In this document: in pieces, positions 1-9,341 of the stretch
Layout of the letters: each line of letters opens with the position of its first letter
Position numbering within the stretch: position 1 is the stretch's first letter
Assembly: GCA_029232285.1 (NCBI GenBank)
Contig: JAOXFI010000042.1
Coordinates: 1 to 25,391, forward strand
Length of the DNA: 25,391 bases
Direction of reading: 5' to 3'
DNA from: Agmasoma carcini (nom. nud.)
Lineage: Eukaryota > Microsporidia > Thelohaniidae
Notes under the pieces: model-generated
Told to the model about the DNA's origin: nothing
Database searches by the model: none
What the model saw: only the letters and a program-made list of their open reading frames with translations
Position numbers and translations under genes: made by a program

Positions 1-317
1 GTCAGTCGTGGTCAGTCGTGGTCAGTCGTGGTCAGTCGTGGTCAGTCGTGGTCAGTCGTGGTCAGTCGTGGTCAGTCATGGTCAGTCATGGTCAGTCATA
101 GTCAGTCGTGGTCAGACATGGTCAGATATAGTCAGACATGGTCAGTCGTGGTCAGTCATAGTCAGTCGTGGTCAGTCGTGGTCAGTCGTGGTCAGTCATC
201 TTCAGTCATAGTCATATCAGTCAAGGTCAGACGTGGTCAAGGTCACAAGGTCAAGGTCATAGTCGTCATGGTCAATCATAGTCATATCAATCAAGGTCAT
301 AGTGGTCAAGGTCAATC
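1..317. repeat. 10-bp tandem satellite, left end of window
   Basis: Head-to-tail 10-bp units GTCAGTCGTG with GTCAGTCATG and GTCAGACATG variants, near-perfect over the first 70 bases and increasingly degenerate to about 317 (GGTCAAGGTCA-like units). Read on the minus strand the unit is TGACCACGAC/TGACCATGAC. That is the same family as the array at 25237-25391 (TGACTATGAC), but in opposite orientation. Because 10 is not a multiple of 3 and the unit has no stop, all plus frames read the same 10-residue peptide in rotation. I therefore do not call a gene here. The array runs off the window edge. Confidence 0.95.
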
Positions 318-525
318 AACTATTTAGATAAGTAAATATGATACGTCATATTATTGTACTATAAACATGAATCTTAATAAAAAATATAATATATTTTATC
401 TTAAGGTTATTAATTGAAATAAGTTATAAAATCTTAATATAATTTTACTTAATATAAATTACTAACTAACTTATATTTCATATTTTTCACTCCTTATTTT
501 CTAATCCTTTTTTAAAAATTTTATA

Positions 526-529
526 CCCC
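526..529 (+). promoter_or_regulatory. CCC-type start-proximal motif
   Basis: CCCC lies 8 bases before the ATG at 538 in an otherwise A/T leader. A C-run just upstream of the ATG is a described transcription or translation start signal of microsporidian genes. It supports the chosen start. Confidence 0.5.
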
Positions 530-537
530 TTCAAAAA

Positions 538-1008
538 ATGAATATATTTAGCTTGCTATCATCAAATACATATAAATATGATTTATTTCCAATTGTACAT
601 CACATTGTTATTAATAATACCATAAATATTCATTTATATGGAGCTAACAAATATGAAGAAAATGATTTTGAAGTTTATGTAGAAAATAAGAAATTAGAAT
701 TTGATAAAAATGTAAAAGTAAATGAAAAATTTAGTTTTATTAAATATAAAATGATTAAATTACCTAAAATATTTAAGTTTAGCATTAAATATAAGAATGA
801 GTTGTTATATTACAACATAGAATGGAAATCTATTGGTAATTTTTATGCTCCTAAGTCAAATGATTATTGGTTTATGTTTTATTTGAGAAGATATAAACAT
901 GATGTTTTGATTTTATTATTTTTAGTAATTAATTTGATTGTAATGATAATTGTTAAAAACCAAAAGAAATTATTAATTGATATGATGGAAGAAGTAAATA
1001 ATGAATAA
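538..1008 (+). CDS. Hypothetical tail-anchored membrane protein, 156 aa
   Basis: I do not recognise this protein. About 120 mostly polar residues with alternating hydrophobic/charged segments, suggesting a beta-rich domain, are followed by one hydrophobic helix at residues 122-139 and a 17-residue charged tail (KNQKKLL...EEVNNE). There is no N-terminal signal peptide, so the topology looks like a type II or tail-anchored protein with the N-terminal domain in the cytosol (inference). The start is the first ATG, 8 bases behind a CCCC motif. The gene is isolated, between the left satellite and the RdRP gene, on the same strand as the latter. The layout loosely resembles ER tail-anchored adaptors, but I see no MSP/VAP or SNARE signature, so no function is assigned. 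Confidence 0.75.
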   Translation: MNIFSLLSSNTYKYDLFPIVHHIVINNTINIHLYGANKYEENDFEVYVENKKLEFDKNVKVNEKFSFIKYKMIKLPKIFKFSIKYKNELLYYNIEWKSIGNFYAPKSNDYWFMFYLRRYKHDVLILLFLVINLIVMIIVKNQKKLLIDMMEEVNNE

Positions 1009-1012
1009 TTTT

Positions 1013-1258
1013 ATAATAAATATTTGATAATAAATATTTGATAATAAATATTTGATAATAAATATTTGATAATATATTTGGAATATTTTTATATATATTT
1101 TTATATATATTTTTATATAATTTCAATTTTATATATATTTTTATATAATTTCATAATTAATTTTATATAATTTCAATTTTATATATATATTTTTATATAA
1201 TTTCAATTTTATAATTAATTTTAATTTTTTATATATATTTTTATGCAAGGACATTAAA
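1013..1258. repeat. AT-only tandem repeats between 538-1008 and the RdRP gene
   Basis: Four exact copies of the 14-bp unit ATAATAAATATTTG (1013-1068) follow the stop codon. They contain AATAAA polyadenylation-like hexamers. After them, to about 1245, come irregular repeats of TATATATTTTTATATAATTTCAAT-like sequence. No open frame of note. Confidence 0.85.
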
Positions 1259-1260
1259 AA

Positions 1261-1271
1261 AAAAATTTTCC
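1261..1271 (+). promoter_or_regulatory. AAAAATTTTCC start-proximal motif of the RdRP gene
   Basis: AAAAATTTTCC abuts the ATG at 1272. Near-identical motifs precede eRF1 (11849-11859), DRG1 (9328-9341, minus) and the gene at 10008. This recurring position identifies it as a shared start signal. Confidence 0.6.
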
Positions 1272-4200
1272 ATGGATAAATTCAAACTTGTTGAAGAATT
1301 GAAGTCAAGACTCTTAGACAACAACAGATATTCATCTGAGTGCATCTCTCAACTATTCACAAGGGAAGTACTTCTTTATTTCGGCTCACCTAACGCTTCA
1401 TTGGCCTTTTTAATTGAATGGTGTAAAATTTCACTTGGTAGGCTAAAAACTGTCATTTTAACTGATCTAACCCATCTAGACCTCCTGAAAGACAGGCTCG
1501 AAAAGTACATAGCCAACAAAAGAGTAATCGTCATCCTTCAAGACCAACAATTTCAACTTTCTGAACATATAGCCCTTATAGTATTCAATATAGACTCCTA
1601 CAAATTTTCAAAAAGTACTAAAACTCTATTCTTTGCTCAAATCACTAATAGTCCTTTCCATTTTCTTAATATGTATAACAAATCAGATCTACACTGCTAT
1701 ACACCCTTAGGAATTGACAATTATAACGTTTCTTTCTATAGAAGACTCTTTGAATCAGCCGAAATTTATTATTACGCTGATTTTGATAAAGACAAAACCT
1801 TTCCTACCATAAAAAATAACAAAGAACTTTACTATTATGCTAAAAATGACATATTTGACTATAGCTATATCAGCTACTCTTATAGTGATCAGGATCCGTC
1901 TTTATCTAAAAATATTTTTGATACAAAATTTATTTCTCCTAAAGTTCTAATCTTATATAACATCTTAAAAAAGTTAAATGGTATTAAAGCTTATGTTTAT
2001 TTTGATAACGAAGATAAAATGACAACTTTATACAAAATTTTATTATTCAGAACTAAAAAAATTGATCAAGAAAGAGAATCTGAATCTGATGGTGCTTTAT
2101 GCTTAGAAAGAAGAGTATTTACAGGTACTAACATTAGTATTAATCTAAGATTTATAAAACACTTACCAAGATCATCAAAATATAACCAAAAGGGTTGTTT
2201 TATATTCTTTGATTACTATCCAGCTGTTTACAAATGTACAAGGTATATTTTATGTCCTAATTCTATGAAGGAACACTTTAAGAATCTAATAATAGCTGAT
2301 GAGAAGATACAAAGAGAGGTTAAGCCTGCTTTATTTAAGATAAAAGCACAAACTAATGCATTTTCAGCACCATTTTTACTACATTCGGGTGATTTCAACA
2401 TAATTAAGCAAAAATTGTCTAATCTTGATATTATTGATAAAATAGAGATGGGTGAAAAGGTCAAAGTAAGGGCTATAAGCTATAATAGGAAAACTCTAAC
2501 AGCATTTCTGCTTAATAATGTAACTAATATTCCAGTTTATCTACCTAAACTTTCCAATTTCTTTCAAAATGTTTTTGTTATTTATTCTCTTGAATTGATT
2601 AACATAACCACACCATCAGTCTATGTCAGTCCAGTTAAGTTCACTGGACATGGCTTGATTAACTTTGGCTTTAAAAATATTTGTTTCTTTTTAACTAAAC
2701 ACAAAACCAGAATTGATATCACAGTTGATGATATTGATATTTATATTTTAGTTCAAATAAGAAATTTAATAATAGCAAATGTTAATGAGGTTGATCTTAC
2801 TAACAAAATATTGGACATATTTCTATGTTTAAAAAAACCACCTAAGGTTTATACATGTGAAAATAACGTTAATATCGCTAAAATTGATAGTTTAGATGGT
2901 CAAGTTGAGTGTTTAGAGGCTCTTGAGTGGAATAGATGCTCTCTAGAAGAATTTCCTTCTTTCAAAAGTCACAAAGATATAAAAATATCTTTAAATATCT
3001 CTTCAAACGTTAATATAATATCAGATGATAAAGGTTATGTAGATATTGGTCATATTGATGATCCTCTTGATAAAAAATGTATTTATTTCTTGGATCAGCT
3101 GATGTGTGTCTTACAAAGATTCAGTAGTAAAATTTTAGGAGTGCAAATTAAAGAGGAAAAAAGGACAAAGTTAAGCTGTGAAGAATTTGTAGATTTTTTT
3201 GAAAATAATTACTATGCACTTTCTTTAGCATCAAGGAAAGGTAGAATTATTGATAATTTCTTTACTATTAATTATTTGGTAAACTTTAAGGATGAAATAG
3301 AGAATTTCTGTCTTTACGCTGATGGTAAGTTATTTAGGTTCTGTAATTTTGAATACAACAAAACAAGAATATCACTTCATGAAGATATTGTCAAGTCGGT
3401 CACCATCACACCTCTAAAGATAGAGTTTAACTTCCCAATGTATACAGAGAAGAATAGAGTTCTTAGAGAATTTGATATGTCAAAGTTTATGAGGCTTAGT
3501 TTTGAAGATCAGGACAATCAAAAATATTATGAAGATTTTGGCAAAAATTGTGATAAAGTTTATGAATTTTTTAGAAAAATACTTCAAGAAGGTATTTTTG
3601 TAGGACATACCAAGTATTTCTTCTTAGCTATGACAAATTCACAACTTAAAGATCAAAATGCATGGTTTATGTCACCTTATTACAAAGATAGGATTCTTAT
3701 TGGCACTGATTACATTAAAAATTGGTTAGGTGACTTTACGAATATAAAAAATGTTGGTAAATATGCTGTAAGGGTTGGTCAACCTTTATCTTCGACACAT
3801 TCTACTGTTAATATAAATAGCTTCCTAGAATTTAATGATATAGAAAGGAATGGTTATTGTTTTTCTGATGGTGTTGGTCTTGTTAGTTATAATATTGCTA
3901 AAGAGATATCTAAGAAGATTGGACTTGAATATGTTCCTTCAGCCTTTCAGATCAGGTTTGCAGGCTTTAAAGGTTTGATTACTGTTCATCCTTGGCTTTC
4001 TGATCCTGTTAAATTTAATGAATGGCTTTCTAGAAACAAAGCTGTAAAAAATAATATGTATCAAGATATAGTAGCTGGTCATTTGGTTCAAGATGTTGAG
4101 ATTAACGAGATAAATTTTAGCAATGAAGTTGATATTGACACTGATGAGTATGTTGGTGATGATTGTGACATAGAGAGTTGTGATTTTGATGTAAAGGAAT

Positions 4201-7040
4201 TCACTGATGGTTATGTTGATGATTTTGATAAATTTAAGAGAAGCTCTGAGGCTAAAAAGATCAAGATTTGCGTTCCAAATCATAAAAGTGAAGATTACCT
4301 AAATACGAAAATATTTGAGAACAATGGGCTGATTTTTAGGTCATCTATGAACAAATTTCCATCTATGCATAGGAATATTGAAGTGATATTGCACTCTAGG
4401 GCAACTGAGTTTCATTTAAATAGGCAAATCATTCTTATTTTAGAATCCTTAGGTGTTAGCCCTGAAGTATTTATAGCCCTGCAAGACAGATATGCTACAA
4501 ACGTATTAGATCAAATATGCAACGATTTTCCTAATTTTCTAGCTAAAAGATGTAAATACTTTCATAGAAGCATAATAACAGCAGATTCTTTGTTCTTTAG
4601 AAAGATGATAATGCCTGTAGTTTATAATTTATTTGAAGACTTACGAGTTAAAAGTAAAATTCATGTTTTTGAAGGCAGAAGTGCACTTGGTATTTTAGAC
4701 GAGCTTAATGTATTAAAGGAGGAAGAAGTCTTTTTGATGGCTAAGAAATCGGAACATGATAAATATTCGATCAACATAACTGGAAAGATCAATGATTATG
4801 GCCCTTTCTTTGTTCCAGTGGGTACTGCATTTATAGCAAAAAATCCAGTGATGCATCCTGGCGATATAAGAATTGTTAAGCTGGTTGACAAGCCTGAGCT
4901 ACACTATTTGAAAGATGTGATTGTGTTTTCACAACAAGGCGAAAGACCTCTTTTTAACAAGTGTTCAGGGGCTGATCTTGATGGTGATATATTTTTGGTA
5001 TCTTGGTCTAAGTTATTGATACCACCTTTAGTATTTAAGCCATATAATTATGTTAGTTCTGTATCGTTAGAGAAAGAAAATATATTGAACACTGATATTG
5101 TTAACTTTTATATTCATCATATGAGGTCATATCAATTAGGTATGATTGCCAATGCTTATATGTCAATTTCTGATCAAACAACTGTATTTTCTGAAAAATC
5201 ACTAAAATTAAGCGAATTATTTAACAAATCAATTGATTTTGTAAAGACAGGGTCTATGAAATGTATTTCTGATGATTTAGTGCCAACGATGTATCCTGAT
5301 TTTATGGAAAAGAAGCCTTCTTATACATCTGAAAAGGTTTTAGGCAAATTATATAGGAGGTCGTGTTTCAATAGGATAAGTAATTATTGTGAATGTTCTA
5401 TATGTTTATTAAGGGATATTGAGATGATGAGTCCTAGAAAGATTGAGATTATCAGGAGCTACAGCAATATAAATATCAGTGGATTCTATTGTAAGAGTCT
5501 AGAGAGTAGTACTAAGATAGATAATGTGGTATACAAGGATTATACATCAGAAATATTATCTTTGATGAGCAGACTTGGTATTAATTCAGAGGAGGAGTTG
5601 TTTATGAGTTCGGATGCACAAAGTGATCTAAATATGATTATTAAGAAATATTCTGATAATATCAGTGAAGATAGAATATTGGAATGTGCCAAGCATTCTC
5701 ATTCTTGTCAGAACAATGTAAATTCTCTTTGTTGGATTTCAAAATATGCTTATAAAATCAGAAATGTATTTTATTGTAAGAAATTGTATGGACATGAGAA
5801 TTGTATTGGTGTTGAAGGTTTGTGCCGTGATAAGATGAATGAAGATGAAAAATTTGATGTTAAATCATTATTTGTAGATGAAGATCAAAGAATTGTTGCT
5901 ATTTTTGAAGAATTATATTATTTGATGAAGGTTGTTGAATATTCAAATCCTATTGATGAAACTTTAAAAAAAATAAGAGAAGGTTGTAATTGTGAGTCTA
6001 GGTTGTCTGTAGCTAAGCATATCATCAATATTTCTAAGATGGACAATGAATTGTTCAAGATTGGGTTTGTTCTACCGCTTCCATTTAGTTTTATAAAAAA
6101 GCTATGGTTGATCAAGCCTCTTCCTGTATATTCAAATTTTATTAGAAAAAATTATAAAAAGACTGAAAGTAGAAAAATAATTATACATGGAATGTTAGAT
6201 GAGAATGATGAAGTTGAATTTATTAAGGAAGGTGATTTTTATGTGCCAATGCTTATGAATAGTGGTAAGTGTGTTTTAAAGTATTATAAGGAGACACTTA
6301 GGAACTTTTTAGTGAATATTATTTTTTCTCAAGAGAATATAAATTTATTTAGAAAGCCTTTAGATTCGGTTGAAAAGGATGTGTTGAGACATGAAGGTGG
6401 TGTTCTAAGCATTGAGCTACGTTTCAGTTGTGGTAAGCTTGTGTTTCCAAGTGTGCCTGTAGAGCTAAGGAATGATAAGATGTCTATTAAGAACTTACAA
6501 AATCAGATTCAGTTCTTTAAAAATGAACAAAAATCAATTCCTGTTAAATTTATTAGTCATAAAAAAGAAATTAATAAGAAAAATATAAATTATTGTGTTG
6601 TAGCCTATAGAAATAGGGAAAGGTGTGATTTTGAGTTTGATTCTGACTTTAAATTGATCAAAAGGGTGAGAAAGACGTTAATAGGTAAGTGTTATGTGTT
6701 TAATAGTAATTTATGTAAAGATTTGATGGTTGAGTTGATCAAAGTTAAGATAGAAGATCAAGAAATGGAAAATGTTTGTATTTCGTTGACTAAAGATGAA
6801 TTTGGATTGTTTAAAGTTGAAATTAATGATGATTTTGAAGTTTTTAGTGTTGTTGAAATAATTTGTGATGATGAAAAGTTTTTATTTAAAAAATTTAACA
6901 AAATTGAAAATAAGTTTGAATTTGTGAATGAAGAATTTTGTATGTTAAAAAGACTTGAAGATGAAGTTATGGATTATGGCACTTTTGATAGGGCCTTTAA
7001 TTTTATGTTTAAAGGTTATAACAATTATTTAAGTAAATGA
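1272..7040 (+). CDS. Eukaryotic RNA-dependent RNA polymerase (RDR/QDE-1 family), 1922 aa
   Basis: Cellular RdRP that converts single-stranded RNA to dsRNA to feed Dicer in RNA silencing (family knowledge). The catalytic loop is DLDGD with Asp1235, 1237 and 1239, inside GERPLFNKCSGADLDGD. Other family blocks come in the expected order: FLAMTNSQL (783-792), FSDGVG (864-869), PSAFQIRFAGFKG (from 889), SSMNKF (about 1024-1029), LNRQI, ALGILDE (1138-1144) and HPGDIR (1195-1200). An acidic insert lies at about 955-1005. The core therefore spans roughly 778-1245 and is intact. About 770 residues precede it and about 680 follow. The tail has Cys/His-rich stretches (CECSIC at 1373-1378; C1472, H1475, H1477, C1479, C1486) that could bind zinc. 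The first in-frame ATG follows the AAAAATTTTCC motif. The gene is convergent with eIF4E. No Dicer or Argonaute is in the window. Confidence 0.97.
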   Translation: MDKFKLVEELKSRLLDNNRYSSECISQLFTREVLLYFGSPNASLAFLIEWCKISLGRLKTVILTDLTHLDLLKDRLEKYIANKRVIVILQDQQFQLSEHIALIVFNIDSYKFSKSTKTLFFAQITNSPFHFLNMYNKSDLHCYTPLGIDNYNVSFYRRLFESAEIYYYADFDKDKTFPTIKNNKELYYYAKNDIFDYSYISYSYSDQDPSLSKNIFDTKFISPKVLILYNILKKLNGIKAYVYFDNEDKMTTLYKILLFRTKKIDQERESESDGALCLERRVFTGTNISINLRFIKHLPRSSKYNQKGCFIFFDYYPAVYKCTRYILCPNSMKEHFKNLIIADEKIQREVKPALFKIKAQTNAFSAPFLLHSGDFNIIKQKLSNLDIIDKIEMGEKVKVRAISYNRKTLTAFLLNNVTNIPVYLPKLSNFFQNVFVIYSLELINITTPSVYVSPVKFTGHGLINFGFKNICFFLTKHKTRIDITVDDIDIYILVQIRNLIIANVNEVDLTNKILDIFLCLKKPPKVYTCENNVNIAKIDSLDGQVECLEALEWNRCSLEEFPSFKSHKDIKISLNISSNVNIISDDKGYVDIGHIDDPLDKKCIYFLDQLMCVLQRFSSKILGVQIKEEKRTKLSCEEFVDFFENNYYALSLASRKGRIIDNFFTINYLVNFKDEIENFCLYADGKLFRFCNFEYNKTRISLHEDIVKSVTITPLKIEFNFPMYTEKNRVLREFDMSKFMRLSFEDQDNQKYYEDFGKNCDKVYEFFRKILQEGIFVGHTKYFFLAMTNSQLKDQNAWFMSPYYKDRILIGTDYIKNWLGDFTNIKNVGKYAVRVGQPLSSTHSTVNINSFLEFNDIERNGYCFSDGVGLVSYNIAKEISKKIGLEYVPSAFQIRFAGFKGLITVHPWLSDPVKFNEWLSRNKAVKNNMYQDIVAGHLVQDVEINEINFSNEVDIDTDEYVGDDCDIESCDFDVKEFTDGYVDDFDKFKRSSEAKKIKICVPNHKSEDYLNTKIFENNGLIFRSSMNKFPSMHRNIEVILHSRATEFHLNRQIILILESLGVSPEVFIALQDRYATNVLDQICNDFPNFLAKRCKYFHRSIITADSLFFRKMIMPVVYNLFEDLRVKSKIHVFEGRSALGILDELNVLKEEEVFLMAKKSEHDKYSINITGKINDYGPFFVPVGTAFIAKNPVMHPGDIRIVKLVDKPELHYLKDVIVFSQQGERPLFNKCSGADLDGDIFLVSWSKLLIPPLVFKPYNYVSSVSLEKENILNTDIVNFYIHHMRSYQLGMIANAYMSISDQTTVFSEKSLKLSELFNKSIDFVKTGSMKCISDDLVPTMYPDFMEKKPSYTSEKVLGKLYRRSCFNRISNYCECSICLLRDIEMMSPRKIEIIRSYSNINISGFYCKSLESSTKIDNVVYKDYTSEILSLMSRLGINSEEELFMSSDAQSDLNMIIKKYSDNISEDRILECAKHSHSCQNNVNSLCWISKYAYKIRNVFYCKKLYGHENCIGVEGLCRDKMNEDEKFDVKSLFVDEDQRIVAIFEELYYLMKVVEYSNPIDETLKKIREGCNCESRLSVAKHIINISKMDNELFKIGFVLPLPFSFIKKLWLIKPLPVYSNFIRKNYKKTESRKIIIHGMLDENDEVEFIKEGDFYVPMLMNSGKCVLKYYKETLRNFLVNIIFSQENINLFRKPLDSVEKDVLRHEGGVLSIELRFSCGKLVFPSVPVELRNDKMSIKNLQNQIQFFKNEQKSIPVKFISHKKEINKKNINYCVVAYRNRERCDFEFDSDFKLIKRVRKTLIGKCYVFNSNLCKDLMVELIKVKIEDQEMENVCISLTKDEFGLFKVEINDDFEVFSVVEIICDDEKFLFKKFNKIENKFEFVNEEFCMLKRLEDEVMDYGTFDRAFNFMFKGYNNYLSK

Positions 7041-7059
7041 TTTATTTTATTATAAAATT

Positions 7060-7400
7060 TTATGATTATTATAGAATATTATAGAATATTATATAATTTT
7101 TATATAATATCACTTTTTTGTATAATTTTTATAATATCATGATTATTATAATACATTTACATAATATCAATTTTTTATAACATTACTTTATATAATATCA
7201 CTTTATATAATATCACTTTATATAAATTTTTATAACATTACTTTATATAAATCAAATTACATTACTTTATATAATATCACTTTATATAATATCACTTTAT
7301 ATAAATTTTTATAACATTACTTTATATAAATTTTTATAACATTACTTTATATAATATCACTTTATATCTCTTTATACAAAATTTTAACTTTATCAAACTA
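7060..7400. repeat. AT-rich repeats in the convergent 3' region of RdRP and eIF4E
   Basis: About 370 bases separate the two stop codons. They are filled with copies of ACTTTATATAATATC alternating with ACTTTATATAAATTTTTATA and ACATT variants. The two transcripts converge here, so read-through would create sense/antisense overlap. No gene seen. Confidence 0.85.
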
Positions 7401-7412
7401 AAAAATTAAAAT

Positions 7413-7922
7413 TTATTTACGTGAATATTTTTTTCTAGAATTTTTAACCTCAAAGTTCTTCTTGTGAGGTGTGAATGAAAATGTTCCTTTAGCTGCATCT
7501 GATCCTAATATTTCTCTCCATGTATAAACTATCTCATCATAGCTGTTGCAATGTGATGTCCATATTGATATCCTATAATTACTTTTCTCAGAAAAAGCAC
7601 AGCCAACTATTTCTGAAAAACACCCACTAACACACAAATCCATAGTTGAAACCCATAAATCATTGACATTAACATTGCTAGACACCTCAAAGATGCATCT
7701 ACCACCATTTATATTCGCAGTATCCTCCCACATAGGTTTTATACCAGATCTAAAGAAATGAATGTCACTCAGCTTAGTTACATCCTCTAGTTGCTCTACA
7801 AGTCCAAGATAAGCACCACATTCCTTAACAGTAACAATATCCTTAATGCTATCAGCCCAGTTCTTAGAAGTAGTCACACCTATTTGATATATTGTCCAAG
7901 GAGACTGTAAAGAGTTGGCCAT
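7413..7922 (-). CDS. eIF4E: Translation initiation factor eIF4E (mRNA cap-binding), 169 aa
   Basis: Binds the m7G cap and, through eIF4G, recruits the small ribosomal subunit. Recognised by LQSPWTIY at the start of the fold, SKNW (Trp22, equivalent to cap-stacking human W56), the signature GIKPMWED..NGGR (residues 60-75; Trp65/Glu66 equal W102/E103) and RISIWTS (equivalent to the W166 region). The segment from Leu5 onward is collinear with the family. The long N-terminal tail of animal eIF4E is absent. The upstream in-frame extension opens with TTG, so the first ATG, at 7922, is the start; it sits behind CAAATTTTTTTC. Where the family has the eIF4G-contacting Trp (human W73) my alignment by eye gives Gly36, and three residues appear deleted before it. 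The C-terminus is Lys/Arg-rich. Confidence 0.93.
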   Translation of the reverse strand: MANSLQSPWTIYQIGVTTSKNWADSIKDIVTVKECGAYLGLVEQLEDVTKLSDIHFFRSGIKPMWEDTANINGGRCIFEVSSNVNVNDLWVSTMDLCVSGCFSEIVGCAFSEKSNYRISIWTSHCNSYDEIVYTWREILGSDAAKGTFSFTPHKKNFEVKNSRKKYSRK

Positions 7923-7934
7923 GAAAAAAATTTG
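7923..7934 (-). promoter_or_regulatory. AAATTT-type motif at the eIF4E start
   Basis: Minus-strand CAAATTTTTTTC directly abuts the ATG. It is a variant of the AAAATTTTCC motif and decides the start against a TTG-led 12-residue extension. Confidence 0.5.
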
Positions 7935-8007
7935 TTTTTCTAATTTAAATAAAAACAAAAATTTGTTTCATAAATTTATTTAAATAATTTTTGTTAGAAA
8001 ATAATTT

Positions 8008-8236
8008 ATAGAAAAAAAAATTATAATAAAAAATTATAGAAAAAAAAATTATAATAAAAAATTATAGAAAAAAAATTATAATAAAAAATTATAGAAAAAT
8101 TATAAAAAAATATATTATAGAAAATAAAATTTATTATAGAAAAATATTATATAAAAATTTATAAAAAAAAATTATAGAAAAATTATAATAAAAAAATTTT
8201 AATATAGAAATTATAGAAAAAAAATTTATTATAAAA
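8008..8236. repeat. AT-only tandem repeats between eIF4E and DRG1
   Basis: Repeats of AAAAATTATAATAAAAAATTATAG and shorter derivatives, almost without G or C. They fill the space between the DRG1 stop and the eIF4E leader (both genes on the minus strand). No gene, and no promoter element beyond the start motif. Confidence 0.85.
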
Positions 8237-8238
8237 AT

Positions 8239-9327
8239 TTATACTGATTTAATTATTTGAACAACATCAGAATCATTAAGAACATGATCTTTACCTACTT
8301 TCTGCTTTTTATGCTTAACTGAACTACCCCATACAATTGCAAACTTAAACTTTCTAAGAATATCTCTATGAATGGCATTACAAAAATCACTAACCTTCCT
8401 CCTATTAAACTTTAATATCACTGGCTCATCATAATCTATGGGTGAACCTTTAGGCTTTGGATAGATACGTACCAAATCTAAATATAACCACATTTTCTTT
8501 AAAAACCCATCGTAATTCCACACATTCTCAGCACTAATAGGCACTGCATGTGGTACTCTAGATAAAATACTTAACTCTTGAATAGAAATTTGATCAATCT
8601 TGTTTAAAACATAAATACATGGTATGTACTTTCTATTACCATCTATAACATCAATTATGTCATCAACTGTACATTCTTGACTGATAACAAACTCTGCATG
8701 ATTAATCCTAAACTCAGCACAAATTTGCTTGACCAATTCACGATCGAGATTACCTCCACTTATATTGATTCCACCCCTATCTTTCTTCTCAAACTTGATT
8801 TTCGGTGCTTTTTTATTTAGTCTTATACCACAACCCTCAAGTTCCTTCTCAATGACCCTCTTGTGTGTAAATGGCTTAGTGACATCTAAGCATATAACAA
8901 TTAGACTACAAGTCTTAGCTACAGCAATTACTTGTCTACCTCTACCCTTACCATCCTTAGCACCTTCTATAATACCAGGTAAGTCTAAGATCTGAACTTT
9001 AGCACCATTATAAGTCAAACACCCAGGAACCGTTGTAAGAGTTGTAAATTCATAAGCAGCCACTTCTGAATGAGTACCTGTCAACTTAGACATAAAAGTT
9101 GATTTTCCAACTGATGGAAAACCTACAAAACCTACTCTAGCCACACCAGTCTTAGAGACATCAAAGCCACCTTCTGAACTTTTCTGTGAACGAACAGGAG
9201 CTTCTAATTCTTTTCTAAGTTTTGCTATTTTTGCTTTTAACAGTCCTAAATGGAAAGAAGTTGCTTTGTTCTTTTGTGTACGTGCAATTTCATTTTCTAT
9301 TTCTTTAATTTTTTCTTGAGCTCCCAT
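8239..9327 (-). CDS. DRG1: Developmentally regulated GTP-binding protein DRG1 / Rbg1, 362 aa
   Basis: OBG-class translational GTPase. The yeast orthologue Rbg1 acts on stalled ribosomes with a DFRP partner (established for the family). All elements are present and full length: the N-terminal helical region [11 protein letters not shown] (13-23), G1 GFPSVGKST (69-77), a G2 region [11 protein letters not shown] (92-102), G3 [18 protein letters not shown] (115-132), G4 NKID (242-245), G5 SAE (265-267), and a C-terminal TGS domain (about 290-360) ending VVQIIK. Details such as [28 protein letters not shown] and KVGKDH fit DRG1 better than DRG2. The start ATG follows TAAAAAAATTTTCC on the minus strand. 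Coding-strand composition is balanced at the 5' end and strongly G over C at the 3' end. Confidence 0.97.
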   Translation of the reverse strand: MGAQEKIKEIENEIARTQKNKATSFHLGLLKAKIAKLRKELEAPVRSQKSSEGGFDVSKTGVARVGFVGFPSVGKSTFMSKLTGTHSEVAAYEFTTLTTVPGCLTYNGAKVQILDLPGIIEGAKDGKGRGRQVIAVAKTCSLIVICLDVTKPFTHKRVIEKELEGCGIRLNKKAPKIKFEKKDRGGINISGGNLDRELVKQICAEFRINHAEFVISQECTVDDIIDVIDGNRKYIPCIYVLNKIDQISIQELSILSRVPHAVPISAENVWNYDGFLKKMWLYLDLVRIYPKPKGSPIDYDEPVILKFNRRKVSDFCNAIHRDILRKFKFAIVWGSSVKHKKQKVGKDHVLNDSDVVQIIKSV

Positions 9328-9341
9328 GGAAAATTTTTTTA
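9328..9341 (-). promoter_or_regulatory. AAATTTTCC start-proximal motif of DRG1
   Basis: Minus-strand TAAAAAAATTTTCC immediately before ATGG, matching the RdRP and eRF1 leaders. Confidence 0.6.

Noticed and set aside
8..327. Open frames of 67 and 99 residues in the left satellite (VSRGQSWSV-type repeats)
   Set aside because: They begin at GTG, arise because a stop-free 10-bp repeat reads the same peptide in every frame, and run off the array into degenerate repeats. No start motif.
7923..7958. 12-residue N-terminal extension of eIF4E
   Set aside because: The extension begins with TTG, and the family fold starts shortly after the ATG at 7922.
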